Source: Carnobacterium funditum DSM 5970 (GTDB taxonomy: Bacteria; Bacillota; Bacilli; Lactobacillales; Carnobacteriaceae). Taken from it: a stretch of DNA of 64,000 nt. Under the pieces are notes generated by a model, which saw only the letters and a list, made by a program, of their open reading frames with translations, did no database searches and was not told where the DNA came from. Made by a program: the position numbers and the translations under genes. This document shows, in pieces, positions 25,690 through 35,369 of this stretch. How positions within the stretch are numbered: the first letter of the stretch is position 1; every line of letters starts with the position of its first letter. Where the stretch lies: the NCBI RefSeq assembly GCF_000744185.1, contig NZ_JQLL01000001.1, positions 186,001-250,000 of the forward strand, given 5' to 3'.

Positions 25690-25990
25690 CTAGACAGGAG
25701 GAGCTGATGACTGTTGATCCGGTACTCTTTCACTTTTCACAATTCCCATGCCTGAAGTTGAGACAGTAAGGATATCGTGGTAGATGCCTGTTCGATTAGG
25801 TGTCTCCCCACAGTCAATTATAGTCCTAGAATAAAGTAAGGTCGCTTCCTCTTTATTTATCTCTTTGCTACTACTAACTGCTTGCGAACTTTACTGCGCC
25901 GTATTCAAACAGAAATGCTGCAGCAATAAAAACTGCAATCAATTTTTTCTCCCAGCTGTTCTTTTCTACGCAAGCTGTTAATACTTACCC
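25690..25990 (-). pseudogene. Decayed lipoprotein-like gene
   Basis: The reverse strand encodes VLTACVEKNSW, like a lipobox, then KKLIAVFIAAAFLFEYGAV ended by TAG near 25879. A second frame continues with EEATLLYSRTIIDCGETP, then TGIYHDILTVSTSGMG and a stop at 25690. The pieces look like real coding sequence split by frameshifts and without a start. No family was recognised. Confidence 0.35.
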
Positions 25991-26023
25991 GAACTCTTTT
26001 GGTGCTTGCTGGTTAAGTAATTT

Positions 26024-26326
26024 TTATTGTGAATCAGAGTAGATAGCTTTAATACCGGCTTCCTTTATTAATGACTGGACTTCTTTTAGCTGTTTTTTTG
26101 TATACATAAAGCCATTTTTAGTGATAATGGCGTTTGGTGTGTCTTTGCCATCTGTACTAAAGTAAACCGTGCCGTTTCTACTCAAAGAGGGCGTTACGAT
26201 ATAAGCTACGTGGATGTTTTTTATATTTAAGTCAATTTTATTGGTTATGACCCCTTTGATGGAAAGAATATTTCCATCTAGTGTGACTGTTTTTTTACTA
26301 AGCATTCCAAATTGATAAATGGTCAA
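26024..26326 (-). CDS. Small protein of unknown function
   Basis: Predicted 100-residue protein with alternating beta-strand pattern (TVTLDGNILSIKGVI, then VYFSTDGKD) and a C-terminal helix, perhaps a small PH-like fold. It starts with TTG, preceded by AAAGGAGA with 8 bases spacing. The decayed lipoprotein-like frames lie immediately downstream on the same strand. No family was recognised with confidence. Confidence 0.55.
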   Translation of the reverse strand: MTIYQFGMLSKKTVTLDGNILSIKGVITNKIDLNIKNIHVAYIVTPSLSRNGTVYFSTDGKDTPNAIITKNGFMYTKKQLKEVQSLIKEAGIKAIYSDSQ

Positions 26327-26751
26327 TGCAATCGTCTCCTTTTGTAAAATATTTTACCTTAATTATAGCCCACAAGATGAATGAATAACACTTTATAGTC
26401 TATCTAATGAATCGAATAAGACCAAGAAAGAGTTGCTTTTTTGAGTAATTGACATCCTTTAGAAGCAAAGAAGGATTCTGCAGGCTCAACTATAGTCTTA
26501 ACAGTCAAAAAAACCAGTCACTATAGAATAGTTGAATGAAAAATTTTTGGGATTGATAAATTTGAAACAATTTTTTTTAGGATGATGGTTATTCTTTTAA
26601 ATCTACGCCAGTTCCGATACAATCAATAAAAGACGTTTAATCTTTTTGAAAGAGTAGTGACACAATCTTTTTAGGAATCAATAAACGGCCTTTTTTAGTA
26701 AACGAGTTAACTAGTCTACATAAAATCGATTGATTGAAAGGATTTGGTAGA
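26327..26751. other. Intergenic stretch before the nucleotidase gene
   Basis: About 425 A+T-rich bases between divergent genes. Promoters for both directions should be here, but no clear pair was found and no small gene is supported. Confidence 0.3.
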
Positions 26752-28317
26752 ATGAAATTGACCATCTTAGCAACAAGCGATATACATGGCTACATCGGAC
26801 CAACCAACTTCAGTTCAAAAAGGCAAGATATGCCTTACGGTGCAGTAAAAGCAGCAACCGTTTTAAAAAAAGAAAAAGAGCAAGCAACAGGACCAGTAGT
26901 GACAATTGAAAATGGTGATTTTATCCAAGGATCCCCGTTGAGTTATTACATTGCCAGACGACGAAAAAGTACGAATCCAGAAGATTTAGTAACGGTTTTA
27001 AATATGATGGAGTACGATGTAGGGGTAATTGGCAACCATGAGTTTAACTATGGTGAAGACTATTTGAAACAAGCTATTTCGGCGATGAATTACCCTGTTC
27101 TTGTGGCTAATATACTCAATGAAGCTGGCGAACCAGCATTTGGGCAAGCTTATGAAATAGTTGAAAAAGAAGGCCTTAAAATAGCTGTTTTGGGATTAAC
27201 AACAACGTACATTCCAAATTGGGAACACCCTGACCATATTAAAGGAATGACCTTTAAAGATGGTGTCGAAACAGCAAAAGAGCTCGTTCCTCAACTAAGA
27301 GAATTAGCTGATGTAGTAGTGGTTAGTTACCATGGTGGATTTGAAAGAGACTTAAAGACTGGTGAAATAACAGAACCGTTAACCGGCGAAAATGAAGCCT
27401 ATCAGTTAATGACAGAAGTGCCTGGCATTGACGCACTTATCACGGGACACCAACACCGCTTAATTGCAACAAAAATAAATAATATCCCGGTCATTCAACC
27501 AGGGTATCGCGGCGAAGCGGTTGGAAAAATAACCTTAACCATTGAAAAAAATGACAATGGAGCTTATGTGGTCACACAAAGTGAAGCTAGTTTGATAGAA
27601 ACGGCTACAGCTATCCCTGATGCGGCGATTGCAACAAAACTCGCTGATCTATTTAAAGAAGTTGACGAGTGGCTGGACCAACCGCTTGGAAGAGTAGAGG
27701 GAGATATGCGCATTCAAGATGCGCATCGCGTTCGTGCAGTAGAGCACCCCTATGTGGAACTTATTCATAAAGTTCAAATGGAGGCTACCGGTACAGATAT
27801 TTCGGGTACAGCATTATTTGTAAACGAAGGCAAAGGATTTGGCGAGATAATTACGATGCGAGATGTCGTAACGAATTATGTTTACCCTAATACGTTGGCG
27901 GTATTGCGTGTTTCAGGTGCCGATTTGAAAGCAGCCTTAGAACATTCGGCTACTTATTTCAAAGCTGAAAAAGATGGTTCAGTGGGCATCAATCCAGATT
28001 TCATTCATCCCAAACCACAGTATTATAATTACGATATGTACGAAGGCATTGACTACACCATTAATGCCAAAAAACCTTTCGGTGAACGCATCGTCCAATT
28101 AGAGTACCACGGAAAAACTATTCAACCAGAAGATCAATTGGACATCACGTTAAATCAATACCGTGCAGTAGGTGGAGGGAATTATCCCATGTATTCAGCT
28201 GATAAGATTATTCGTGAAAATCAAAAAGACATGAGCGAGTTGATTGCGGATTATTTAGTTGAACACCCCGTCATCAAAGCTGAAACAAACAACAACTTTA
28301 AAGTGGTAGCTGAATAA
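26752..28317 (+). CDS. Cytoplasmic 5'-nucleotidase / 2',3'-cyclic phosphodiesterase family metallophosphatase
   Basis: Predicted 521-residue two-domain enzyme of the UshA/CpdB/YunD family. The N-terminal metallophosphatase domain shows SDIHG, GDFIQG, GNHEFNYG, SYHGG and TGHQHR, which supply the two-metal ligands. The C-terminal 5'-nucleotidase domain follows from about residue 300 and includes NPDFIHPKPQYYNYD. There is no signal peptide or wall anchor, unlike the secreted relatives. The start at 26752 follows AAAGGA; a TTG at 26734 is less likely. Single gene with a terminator. Confidence 0.85.
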   Translation: MKLTILATSDIHGYIGPTNFSSKRQDMPYGAVKAATVLKKEKEQATGPVVTIENGDFIQGSPLSYYIARRRKSTNPEDLVTVLNMMEYDVGVIGNHEFNYGEDYLKQAISAMNYPVLVANILNEAGEPAFGQAYEIVEKEGLKIAVLGLTTTYIPNWEHPDHIKGMTFKDGVETAKELVPQLRELADVVVVSYHGGFERDLKTGEITEPLTGENEAYQLMTEVPGIDALITGHQHRLIATKINNIPVIQPGYRGEAVGKITLTIEKNDNGAYVVTQSEASLIETATAIPDAAIATKLADLFKEVDEWLDQPLGRVEGDMRIQDAHRVRAVEHPYVELIHKVQMEATGTDISGTALFVNEGKGFGEIITMRDVVTNYVYPNTLAVLRVSGADLKAALEHSATYFKAEKDGSVGINPDFIHPKPQYYNYDMYEGIDYTINAKKPFGERIVQLEYHGKTIQPEDQLDITLNQYRAVGGGNYPMYSADKIIRENQKDMSELIADYLVEHPVIKAETNNNFKVVAE

Positions 28318-28430
28318 AGAAAGACTAGTTCGATAAATGGGTCTTGAAAATAAATGACTAAATAAACGAGCAATACAACGTTAGTAGAAGTAACCAATCA
28401 CTCAATTAGCAGTTATCCAATTCCAATCAA

Positions 28431-28481
28431 AAAAACGATAAGGAACTAAGCATTAGTCTTAGATGTCCTTATCGTTTTTTT
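28431..28481. terminator. Bidirectional terminator
   Basis: AAAAACGATAAGGA pairs with TCCTTATCGTTTTT, with an inner CTAAG/CTTAG pair. It lies between the convergent nucleotidase and ABC permease genes. Confidence 0.88.
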
Positions 28482-28519
28482 CATTAGAGTATTCGTCAAA
28501 GAAAAGAGATTGCTACGAG

Positions 28520-30178
28520 TTAGGTTTGGTTGAATCGGATGTTTTTATAAGGGACAAACAAATAATATAAGGTGCTGATGGCTAAGATAAGTGTCAGCAA
28601 CCAGCTGCCTAAAGGAATAAAAGAATTGATCCAGAAGTTCAGTAAACCCAATAAGCCAATAACAATAAAGACGAGGATAATTGGAATGAATTCTTTGGCA
28701 CTATCAGCTGCTGTAAATTTTTTTGAAAAAGGATAGGTTTTTATCGTTGCTTTTAAATAACCGAAGAAAACAACTGTCGTAGCTAGGAAACCGTTGACAA
28801 TAATCGACAGATCATCCCAACCAAATAAAAATACTAACAGCATGCCCAATACCGCATAAAAAGGTACGACTAGCCTCATCCAAATCGATTTCCCAGCACC
28901 TCTCACAAATAAGCCATCATTAGTGATTGGACTCATCTGGAAAATCCAAGCACCTTTATAAGAAGAAGAGTAATTTAGAGAAGTAACCAGTTGTGGGACC
29001 ATGAACAATGTAATGTAAACGGAGTAAGGAAAACTATTATTTCGAATATCGTTAAGCGTCATGCCGCTACTGAAGCTGTTAAAGATAAAAAACAATGGAA
29101 GGATAAAAGAAACGGCTAATGACGGGTAGATTCTGGTTTTAAATTCGCGTTCATTCTTAATAATTTTCCAGGTAAATTGATAATATGCCCGTTCAACGTT
29201 ATTGAAACATAAAATTCTTTTAGTTTGGTTCATCCAATAGTTGTGCTCTTTAACTGGGTTATTTTGATCAGACAACTTTTGAATGTTTTGTTCTAACTGA
29301 GCGCTGTTCTTTTTATAGTAGAAAAAGAATAGTATTGTGGCACTTATCAGTAACAGCGTGTACAAAATATAATAGCGATTTAAGCCTTCTTGCAGCAGAC
29401 CTAATGGAGCAGCGAACCACAATGGAAACAATGGCAAGTGCCAGATTTTTGGCCGATACGATATAGAAACATCTACCAAATCAAATATCCGACCAACCAT
29501 TTGGTAACCTAGAATGGTAAAGATAGATAAACCAATTTGACTGTAAGCTATGATATTCTTTAACTTCTCACCATTGAAGCGTTTAAGAATAGTGGCATAG
29601 ACAACTAATGTAAACAGCAGTGTCCAGAAACTAAAAATAAAGGTTAGTGTAGTAACCATCAATCCTGTGAGGAGTCCGTGAACAAAATACGTTGCGATGG
29701 TTACTGGACCTCCTAAGGCTAAAGTTAAAGAAAATAAGTAGATAAAAACATGGGTTGCTTTAGCTGCGCTAAGTGTTTGACTAGTTAAAGGCTTTGTACC
29801 GATTAAAATGTGATCTTTTGTATCGAGTAAAATAGAAGAAAAACTGGTAATTGTAGTGGATAGCAACATAACAAATAAATAACTAAAATAGATGGTGTAC
29901 TGCAAAATTAAGCTTTCACCGATAAATAATGTCCCGACTATAAAAATACTAATAATAAAATACCAAATCAGAGAAGCAAAAAACGAATTTTTTTCCTTTT
30001 TGTTTGTACCATTTCGCATCATAGGATTGGGCTCACGACCATCCATTAAGATTTTTGTCTGGACGATTAATCGTAGTTGTCGGTAATCCACTCCATTTTT
30101 TTCATAAAGGGAAGAAAAGAGATCTAGTATTCTTAAATAAATCGGCTCTTTTGAATCAAGCGGAAGTGGTTTAAGCAT
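28520..30178 (-). CDS. ABC transporter permease (ABC-2 exporter type)
   Basis: Predicted 552-residue integral membrane protein with about 12 hydrophobic segments, no solute-binding features. Its start overlaps the end of the ATPase gene by 8 bases, so the two form one exporter. The substrate is unknown; relatives are annotated as multidrug or antimicrobial peptide exporters. The soluble N-terminal ~65 residues precede the first membrane segment. Confidence 0.8.
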   Translation of the reverse strand: MLKPLPLDSKEPIYLRILDLFSSLYEKNGVDYRQLRLIVQTKILMDGREPNPMMRNGTNKKEKNSFFASLIWYFIISIFIVGTLFIGESLILQYTIYFSYLFVMLLSTTITSFSSILLDTKDHILIGTKPLTSQTLSAAKATHVFIYLFSLTLALGGPVTIATYFVHGLLTGLMVTTLTFIFSFWTLLFTLVVYATILKRFNGEKLKNIIAYSQIGLSIFTILGYQMVGRIFDLVDVSISYRPKIWHLPLFPLWFAAPLGLLQEGLNRYYILYTLLLISATILFFFYYKKNSAQLEQNIQKLSDQNNPVKEHNYWMNQTKRILCFNNVERAYYQFTWKIIKNEREFKTRIYPSLAVSFILPLFFIFNSFSSGMTLNDIRNNSFPYSVYITLFMVPQLVTSLNYSSSYKGAWIFQMSPITNDGLFVRGAGKSIWMRLVVPFYAVLGMLLVFLFGWDDLSIIVNGFLATTVVFFGYLKATIKTYPFSKKFTAADSAKEFIPIILVFIVIGLLGLLNFWINSFIPLGSWLLTLILAISTLYYLFVPYKNIRFNQT

Positions 30179-30956
30179 CGCTATCTGCTCCCTTCATAGC
30201 CTGTAAAAAATCTTGAGCTAGTTGTTGTTGTTCATCAAAGCCAGTTAACTCGTTAAATAAATCTTCTAAAGTTCCTTCCGCTTCATGTCGAATCTCATTA
30301 AAAGGACCATCCGCAACGATTTGCCCATGATTGAGAATTAAAATACGATCGCTAATTTTTTCAACCGTATCCATAATATGCGAAGAGTAAAAAATGGTTT
30401 TTCCTTCGGCCTTTAATTGAGCTAAAATTTCTTTGATGATAAGAACACTATTAGCATCTAAACCGTTCAATGGCTCATCCCAAAAAAGAATCGTTGGATT
30501 ATGTAACAAACTAGAGATAATCAGTACTTTTTGACGCATTCCCTTGGAAAATGCTGAGAGTCTAGTCCGAAAAGCGGATTCAATTTTCATAGCCGTCATC
30601 ATAGCAAAGCTTTTTTGACGGATAGTCTTTTCATTCAACCCATATAATTGTCCAACGAATAAGAAATATTCTTCAGCGGTTAAGGTTTCGTATAAATCTG
30701 CATTTTCCGGTACATAGCCAATACGCGTTTTATAAGTTGTTTCATTTTCATTTAGGGCATTTCCAAAAATAGTGATTTCGCCAGCATCAGGTTTCAGTAA
30801 CCCCAATATCATTTTGACAGTTGTACTTTTACCAGCACCGTTAGTCCCGATATAGCCTATAATTTCACCAGGATAAACGGCAAAATCTACCCCTTTTAAG
30901 ACTTCGTTTGAACCAAATGATTTCCTAAGGTTTTTAATTTCTAAAATAGGTACCAT
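30171..30956 (-). CDS. ABC transporter ATP-binding protein
   Basis: Predicted 261-residue ATPase with Walker A GTNGAGKST near residue 38, signature SAFSKGMRQKV near 138, Walker B ILFWDEPLNGLD near 158 and switch histidine in YSSHIMD. The single ATPase with one large permease is the arrangement of ABC-2 exporters. GGAGG lies upstream of the ATG. It is the first gene of the two-gene operon. Confidence 0.92.
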   Translation of the reverse strand: MVPILEIKNLRKSFGSNEVLKGVDFAVYPGEIIGYIGTNGAGKSTTVKMILGLLKPDAGEITIFGNALNENETTYKTRIGYVPENADLYETLTAEEYFLFVGQLYGLNEKTIRQKSFAMMTAMKIESAFRTRLSAFSKGMRQKVLIISSLLHNPTILFWDEPLNGLDANSVLIIKEILAQLKAEGKTIFYSSHIMDTVEKISDRILILNHGQIVADGPFNEIRHEAEGTLEDLFNELTGFDEQQQLAQDFLQAMKGADSDA

Positions 30957-31489
30957 CGTTAGCCTCCTTTATTTTAACTTTATTTTAACATAGACAGAAA
31001 GAAAAAAACGACTCTTATTAAAGAAATGAGGTGTTTGTTAACCTCAAATGAGCTAGACTTCTTAAGCTCATTTGAAGGGTAGCGACTAGCTTATTCACTA
31101 AAAGTGGACAAGCTTTTAAAAATCCCTCTCTAACTTGTCTATCGTAGTGAAAAATAGACGAGTCAAGGATATAGCTCACCCAACTCGTCCGAAAAATCCT
31201 ATGAGTGGACGTGTTAGGGTTTATTAATAGTCAACTGGTCGTATCTGACTTAATAATGGACAAGAGGACTAGCGTTTTGCTATAAGTTGTCTATTTGAAA
31301 GTGAGGAGGACTAAGATAGGCAACTTTTCCTATCAAGGATTAACGAATGAAGGTGGGAAAGATGGACTGCTGCTGGCATCAAGCTGATCATTAGAATGAC
31401 TAGAGAATGTTGTTGAAAAAACGCTAACTTAATCTTATCTGTGGTAAAATTAGTGTATTGAAAAAAATGTAAAGGAATGAGAACTAACT
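30957..31489. repeat. Intergenic cluster of hairpins, GACGAGT type
   Basis: About 530 bases hold a perfect 10-bp hairpin CAAATGAGCT/AGCTCATTTG (31045-31054 and 31065-31074), then arms of the pattern GGACAAG...CTTGTC, AGACGAGT...ACTCGTCC and GGACAAG...GTTGTC between about 31108 and 31300. The arms and spacing of about 20-25 bases resemble the GATGAGT hairpins near the left end of the window. No gene is supported here. Confidence 0.5.
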
Positions 31490-32197
31490 ATGGCAACGAT
31501 TATCTTTGATATAGACGATACACTGTACGATCAATTGATTCCATTTAAACAGGCATTTTACCAAACTATTCGTGAAGTTTCACTCGCTGAGATTAACAGT
31601 CTTTATCGTTTTAACCGTGAAAAAAGTGATGCCTTATTTGAACAAAGTGAATCCGGATTGCTACCTAAGATAGAGATGCAAGTGATGCGTATCCAACATG
31701 CATGCCAACAAGCTAATATCCCCATTAGTCGCGAAAAAGCGCTAGCCTTTCAAAAAGCCTATGAAGAAGAACAGAAAAAAATAGAGTTGTACCCAGAAAT
31801 GAGAGAATTATTGACTAAATTAACGCAAAACGATCATACACTAGGAGTAATGACAAACGGGGCAGCTGCACACCAACAAAAGAAAATAGACCAACTTGGT
31901 TTAGCAAAATGGATTGACCAAGATCATGTATTTATTTCTGGTCAAATGGGTAGGATGAAACCCGATATAGCAGCGTTTAAATTTGTAGAGTCGTCTTTAA
32001 CGATTAAAAATAAGAAACCTATTTTTATTGGAGATTCCTTTCAAAATGACATAGTTGGTGGAAAAAGAGCTGGCTGGACTGTTATTTGGTTGAATACCAG
32101 AAAAAACAACATGAAAAAAGGAAGCATCGAACCAGACGAGACCATTCAGCATCCTGTTGAGTTAATCTCACTATTTGAAGAACAAGGTTATTTTTAA
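31490..32197 (+). CDS. HAD-superfamily phosphatase (YjjG/pyrophosphatase-like)
   Basis: Predicted 235-residue HAD hydrolase. Motif I is DIDDT near residue 6, motif II MTNGA near 121 and motif IV IGDSFQND near 182, with an all-helical type-I cap. Relatives act on nucleotide or sugar phosphates; the substrate is not decidable. AAAGGAATGAG precedes the ATG. Single gene followed by a weak terminator. Confidence 0.82.
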   Translation: MATIIFDIDDTLYDQLIPFKQAFYQTIREVSLAEINSLYRFNREKSDALFEQSESGLLPKIEMQVMRIQHACQQANIPISREKALAFQKAYEEEQKKIELYPEMRELLTKLTQNDHTLGVMTNGAAAHQQKKIDQLGLAKWIDQDHVFISGQMGRMKPDIAAFKFVESSLTIKNKKPIFIGDSFQNDIVGGKRAGWTVIWLNTRKNNMKKGSIEPDETIQHPVELISLFEEQGYF

Positions 32198-32211
32198 ACT
32201 AAGTTTATAAC

Positions 32212-32253
32212 CTAGTGGTGTCGGAATAACTATTCTAGCACTGCTTTTTTTTT
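32212..32253 (+). terminator. Probable terminator after HAD gene
   Basis: AGTGGTGTCGGAATA pairs imperfectly with TATTCTAGCACT and is followed by nine T residues. Confidence 0.6.
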
Positions 32254-32324
32254 CTGCTTTTTTTTCGATAATGGGCATAGCATTCATGTTAAACTATTCT
32301 TAATAGAAAATAGGAGATGCGCAT

Positions 32325-34093
32325 ATGTTGAATTTAGTTATCTTAATGATTGAACGTGTCGGGCTAATTATTATTGTGGCCTATATGTTAATGAATATTC
32401 GCTATTTTAAAGCGATGTTAACCAAACGAGATCAATTATCCACCAAACTACAGTTAATCGTTGTTTTTGGTATTTTTGCTATCATCTCTAATTTTACAGG
32501 TGTAGAAATTGGCGAAAATCAAGTGATTTCCGATCAGTTGTTTACGACATTAGCTGATAATGCTTCTCTAGCAAATACACGTGTGTTAACAATTGGTGTT
32601 TCGGGTTTAATAGGAGGACCTTTTGTCGGGGTTAGTGTCGGGATTATTTCTGGAATTAACCGCTATACTCAAGGAGGAGAGGCAGCTTTTATTTATGTTG
32701 TGTCTTCTATTTTAATCGGGGTGTTCTCTGGGTTATACGGGATGAAAACAATGAAAAAAATCAGTACCCAACTGTTATAGAAGGCATCATCATTGGTGCG
32801 TTAGCAGAAGGGATTCAGATGGTGTGTATCCTCATTTTGAGCAGCAATTTTCAAGATTCAATTGAACTTGTTCGTTTTATCTCGCTGCCAATGGTTTTAA
32901 TCAATAGTTTAGGGACGGCCATTTTCTTGTCTATTATCAGAACGACACTCTACCAAGAAGAACAAACAAAAGCCGTTCAAACGCATGATGTTTTGCAGTT
33001 GGCTAATGAAACGCTGCCTTTCTTTCGGTCAGGGATGCATGAAGAATCATGTACGGCCGCAGCTGAAAGTATCAAACGTTTTATTAAGGTATCGGCCGTT
33101 AGTATCACGAATCAAGAAAGAATCTTGGCGCATGTTGGTGCTGGAAGTGACCATCATGTTCCAGCCAATGCCATTTTGACCGACTTATCAAAAGAAGTAT
33201 TGCGAGAAGGCAAGATAAAAGAAGCATTCACCCATGAAGAAATCGGCTGTCACCACAGTGGTTGTCCATTGGAAGCGGCGATTGTTATCCCTTTAACGTC
33301 TAAAGGCAAAACAGTGGGCGTACTGAAAATGTATTTTACAGATAAAAATCAACTAACCTATGTAGTGAGGCAACTAGCAGAAGGGTTGGGAAATATTATC
33401 TCGAGTCAAATTGAACTAGGGGAAGCCGAATTGCAAGGTAAGTTGTTAAAAGATGCTGAAATCAAGTCACTGCAAGCACAAGTAAATCCGCATTTCTTTT
33501 TTAATGCCATCAATACAATCTCAGCACTGATTCGCGTAGATAGTGAGAAAGCTCGTACCTTATTGATTCAATTAAGTCATTATTTCCGAGCCAATCTCCA
33601 AGGAGCTAGAACCAATCTCATTCCGTTAGCAAAGGAATTGGAACACGTTGAAGCCTACTTATCGATTGAACAAGCTCGTTTCCCTGAACGCTACCAAGTT
33701 GAAATTACGATTGAACCGGGACTAAGTAATGTTTTGCTGCCGCCTTTTATCATTCAATTGTTAGTCGAGAATGCGATTCGGCATGCTTTTGAAGGTCGCA
33801 AAATGGACAATCACGTTTTTGTTTCTGTTCGTACAGTCAAAGAGAGTCTCGTGTTAGAGGTTAGCGACAATGGGGTTGGTATAAAAGCAGATCGCCTAGA
33901 AAAATTAGGCAGAGAAATTGTTCAATCTGAAAAAGGAACAGGTTCTGCTTTAGAAAACTTGAATAAACGCTTATTAAGTTTATTTGGAGAATCGGCTGCC
34001 TTACAAATGGCTACCTCTGATAAAGGCACCGTTGTTTCTTGTACGGTTCCCTTCAAAGAAAGGAAAGAAGAGCATGCACACACTAATTGTTGA
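32325..34093 (+). pseudogene. lytS: LytS-family sensor histidine kinase split by a frameshift
   Basis: Two frames together encode one LytS-like kinase. Frame 1 (32325-32780, 151 residues) has the 5TM-5TMR_LYT membrane sensor and stops after MKKISTQLL. In the -1 frame across the A-run, the sequence reads on as KNQYPTVIEGIIIGALAEGI and joins the second frame, which has a GAF-like domain, a His-kinase box (QVNPHFFFNAINT) and an ATPase domain (VENAIRHAF). The switch is at ATG followed by seven A residues (32752-32761); one extra A would restore the reading frame. It may be a mutation, a sequencing or assembly error, or slippage on the A-run. The downstream part has an ATG at 32819 with no clear ribosome site. 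lytR follows with a 20-base overlap. Confidence 0.85.
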
Positions 34094-34799
34094 CGATGAA
34101 CCTTTATCTAGAAACGAATTGATTTACTTATTAGAACAATGCAATGAAATAACGTCAATCGCTGAAGCTGAATCAATCGAAGAAGCGTTAGAAAATATGC
34201 TGCAACAATCAGTAGATTTAATTTTTTTAGACATTCATCTAACGAATGAAAGTGGGCTAACGTTAGCCAATAAAGTCAATCAATTGAAAAATCCACCACT
34301 CATTATTTTTGCAACGGCTTATGATGAATATGCAGTGAAAGCATTTGAATTAAATGCGCAGGATTATGTCTTAAAGCCGTTTGAATTAGCACGTATCCAA
34401 CAAGCTGTAAGCAAAGCCTCTCAATCGTTTGCTGCTGATAAAGAAAAGCCAAAAGAAATGAGTCTGCCGGTTTCAATGACATTGCCTATTCAAGTAGAAG
34501 AATATATCTACATCTTGAAACAACAAGATATTATAGCCGTAGAAGTTGAAAATGGCATAACCACAATTTATACAGCTCAAAAGAAATACCAGACACGTGA
34601 ACCGCTAAGTGCATTGGAGAAAAAGTTGAGTAGTCCAAATTTTATGCGCGTTCATCGTTCTTATATTGTGCAATTGAGCTATATAAAAGAAATTCAACCC
34701 TGGTTTAACCACACCTTTCAAGTGACAATGGAGAACCAATTGAAAATTCCTGTTAGCCGTTTTTATATGAAAGAATTTAAAGAACAAATAGGACTATAA
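34074..34799 (+). CDS. lytR: LytR-family response regulator (LytTR DNA-binding)
   Basis: Predicted 241-residue regulator. The receiver domain has the acidic pocket DDE at residues 7-9, the phospho-acceptor Asp in LIFLDIHL near 53 and Lys in YVLKPFE near 103. A LytTR DNA-binding domain follows (from about residue 135, with MRVHRSYIVQL). AAAGGAAAG is upstream of the ATG at 34074, inside the lytS 3' end. LytSR usually controls lrgAB; no lrgAB is in the window, and the partner kinase here is frameshifted. Confidence 0.9.
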   Translation: MHTLIVDDEPLSRNELIYLLEQCNEITSIAEAESIEEALENMLQQSVDLIFLDIHLTNESGLTLANKVNQLKNPPLIIFATAYDEYAVKAFELNAQDYVLKPFELARIQQAVSKASQSFAADKEKPKEMSLPVSMTLPIQVEEYIYILKQQDIIAVEVENGITTIYTAQKKYQTREPLSALEKKLSSPNFMRVHRSYIVQLSYIKEIQPWFNHTFQVTMENQLKIPVSRFYMKEFKEQIGL

Positions 34800-35369
34800 A
34801 AAGAGAAAAGCTTCATTAAGAGGAGATCGCGTGTTTAACATTATAAGTGTATAGGACTTGAATTGCTAAGAGCGATAGGTCGTTAAATTCTAAACACGAC
34901 CTGACGAATAAGTTATCAAAGAGGGAGCAATCAAAGTATCTAACGAATGAACTAGAGGATCATTTAACAGCTTAGATTAACAATAAGCGGCCTTACAAAA
35001 CTGTAGGATTGTGTTTCTAGCAAACAAACAGGAACACGAATAAACATAAAATTTTACAGTTGAAAAGAGTGCATTCGTTTCAATCACTGGGAAATCAAGT
35101 TCAGGTATAGCCACATAGAATGAAGAAGACAAGGGAATCCATTTAGTCACTTTTAAAATTATCTTTTTACCTAAAAATTCAGTTGAAGTTTCCGTCTTTC
35201 TACTGTAAAGTGGCCCATGAGAGCAATTCTCAGTTTATTATTTTTATAATGAATTTATTTTTAAATGAGATAAAAATAAACGAACGATAAAACAATAAGA
35301 CAAATAAAAAATAGAAGAATAGAGAGTTTTTTTAAAAGGTAGAAACTCGTTTCAAAAAGGAGAAGACAA
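34800..35369. other. 570-base intergenic stretch
   Basis: A+T-rich sequence without a supported gene, where lrgAB might have been expected after lytR. No clear hairpin or promoter was recognised. Confidence 0.3.

Noticed and set aside
34800-35369. lrgAB-type holin genes after lytR
   Set aside because: The region has no open frame of suitable length.
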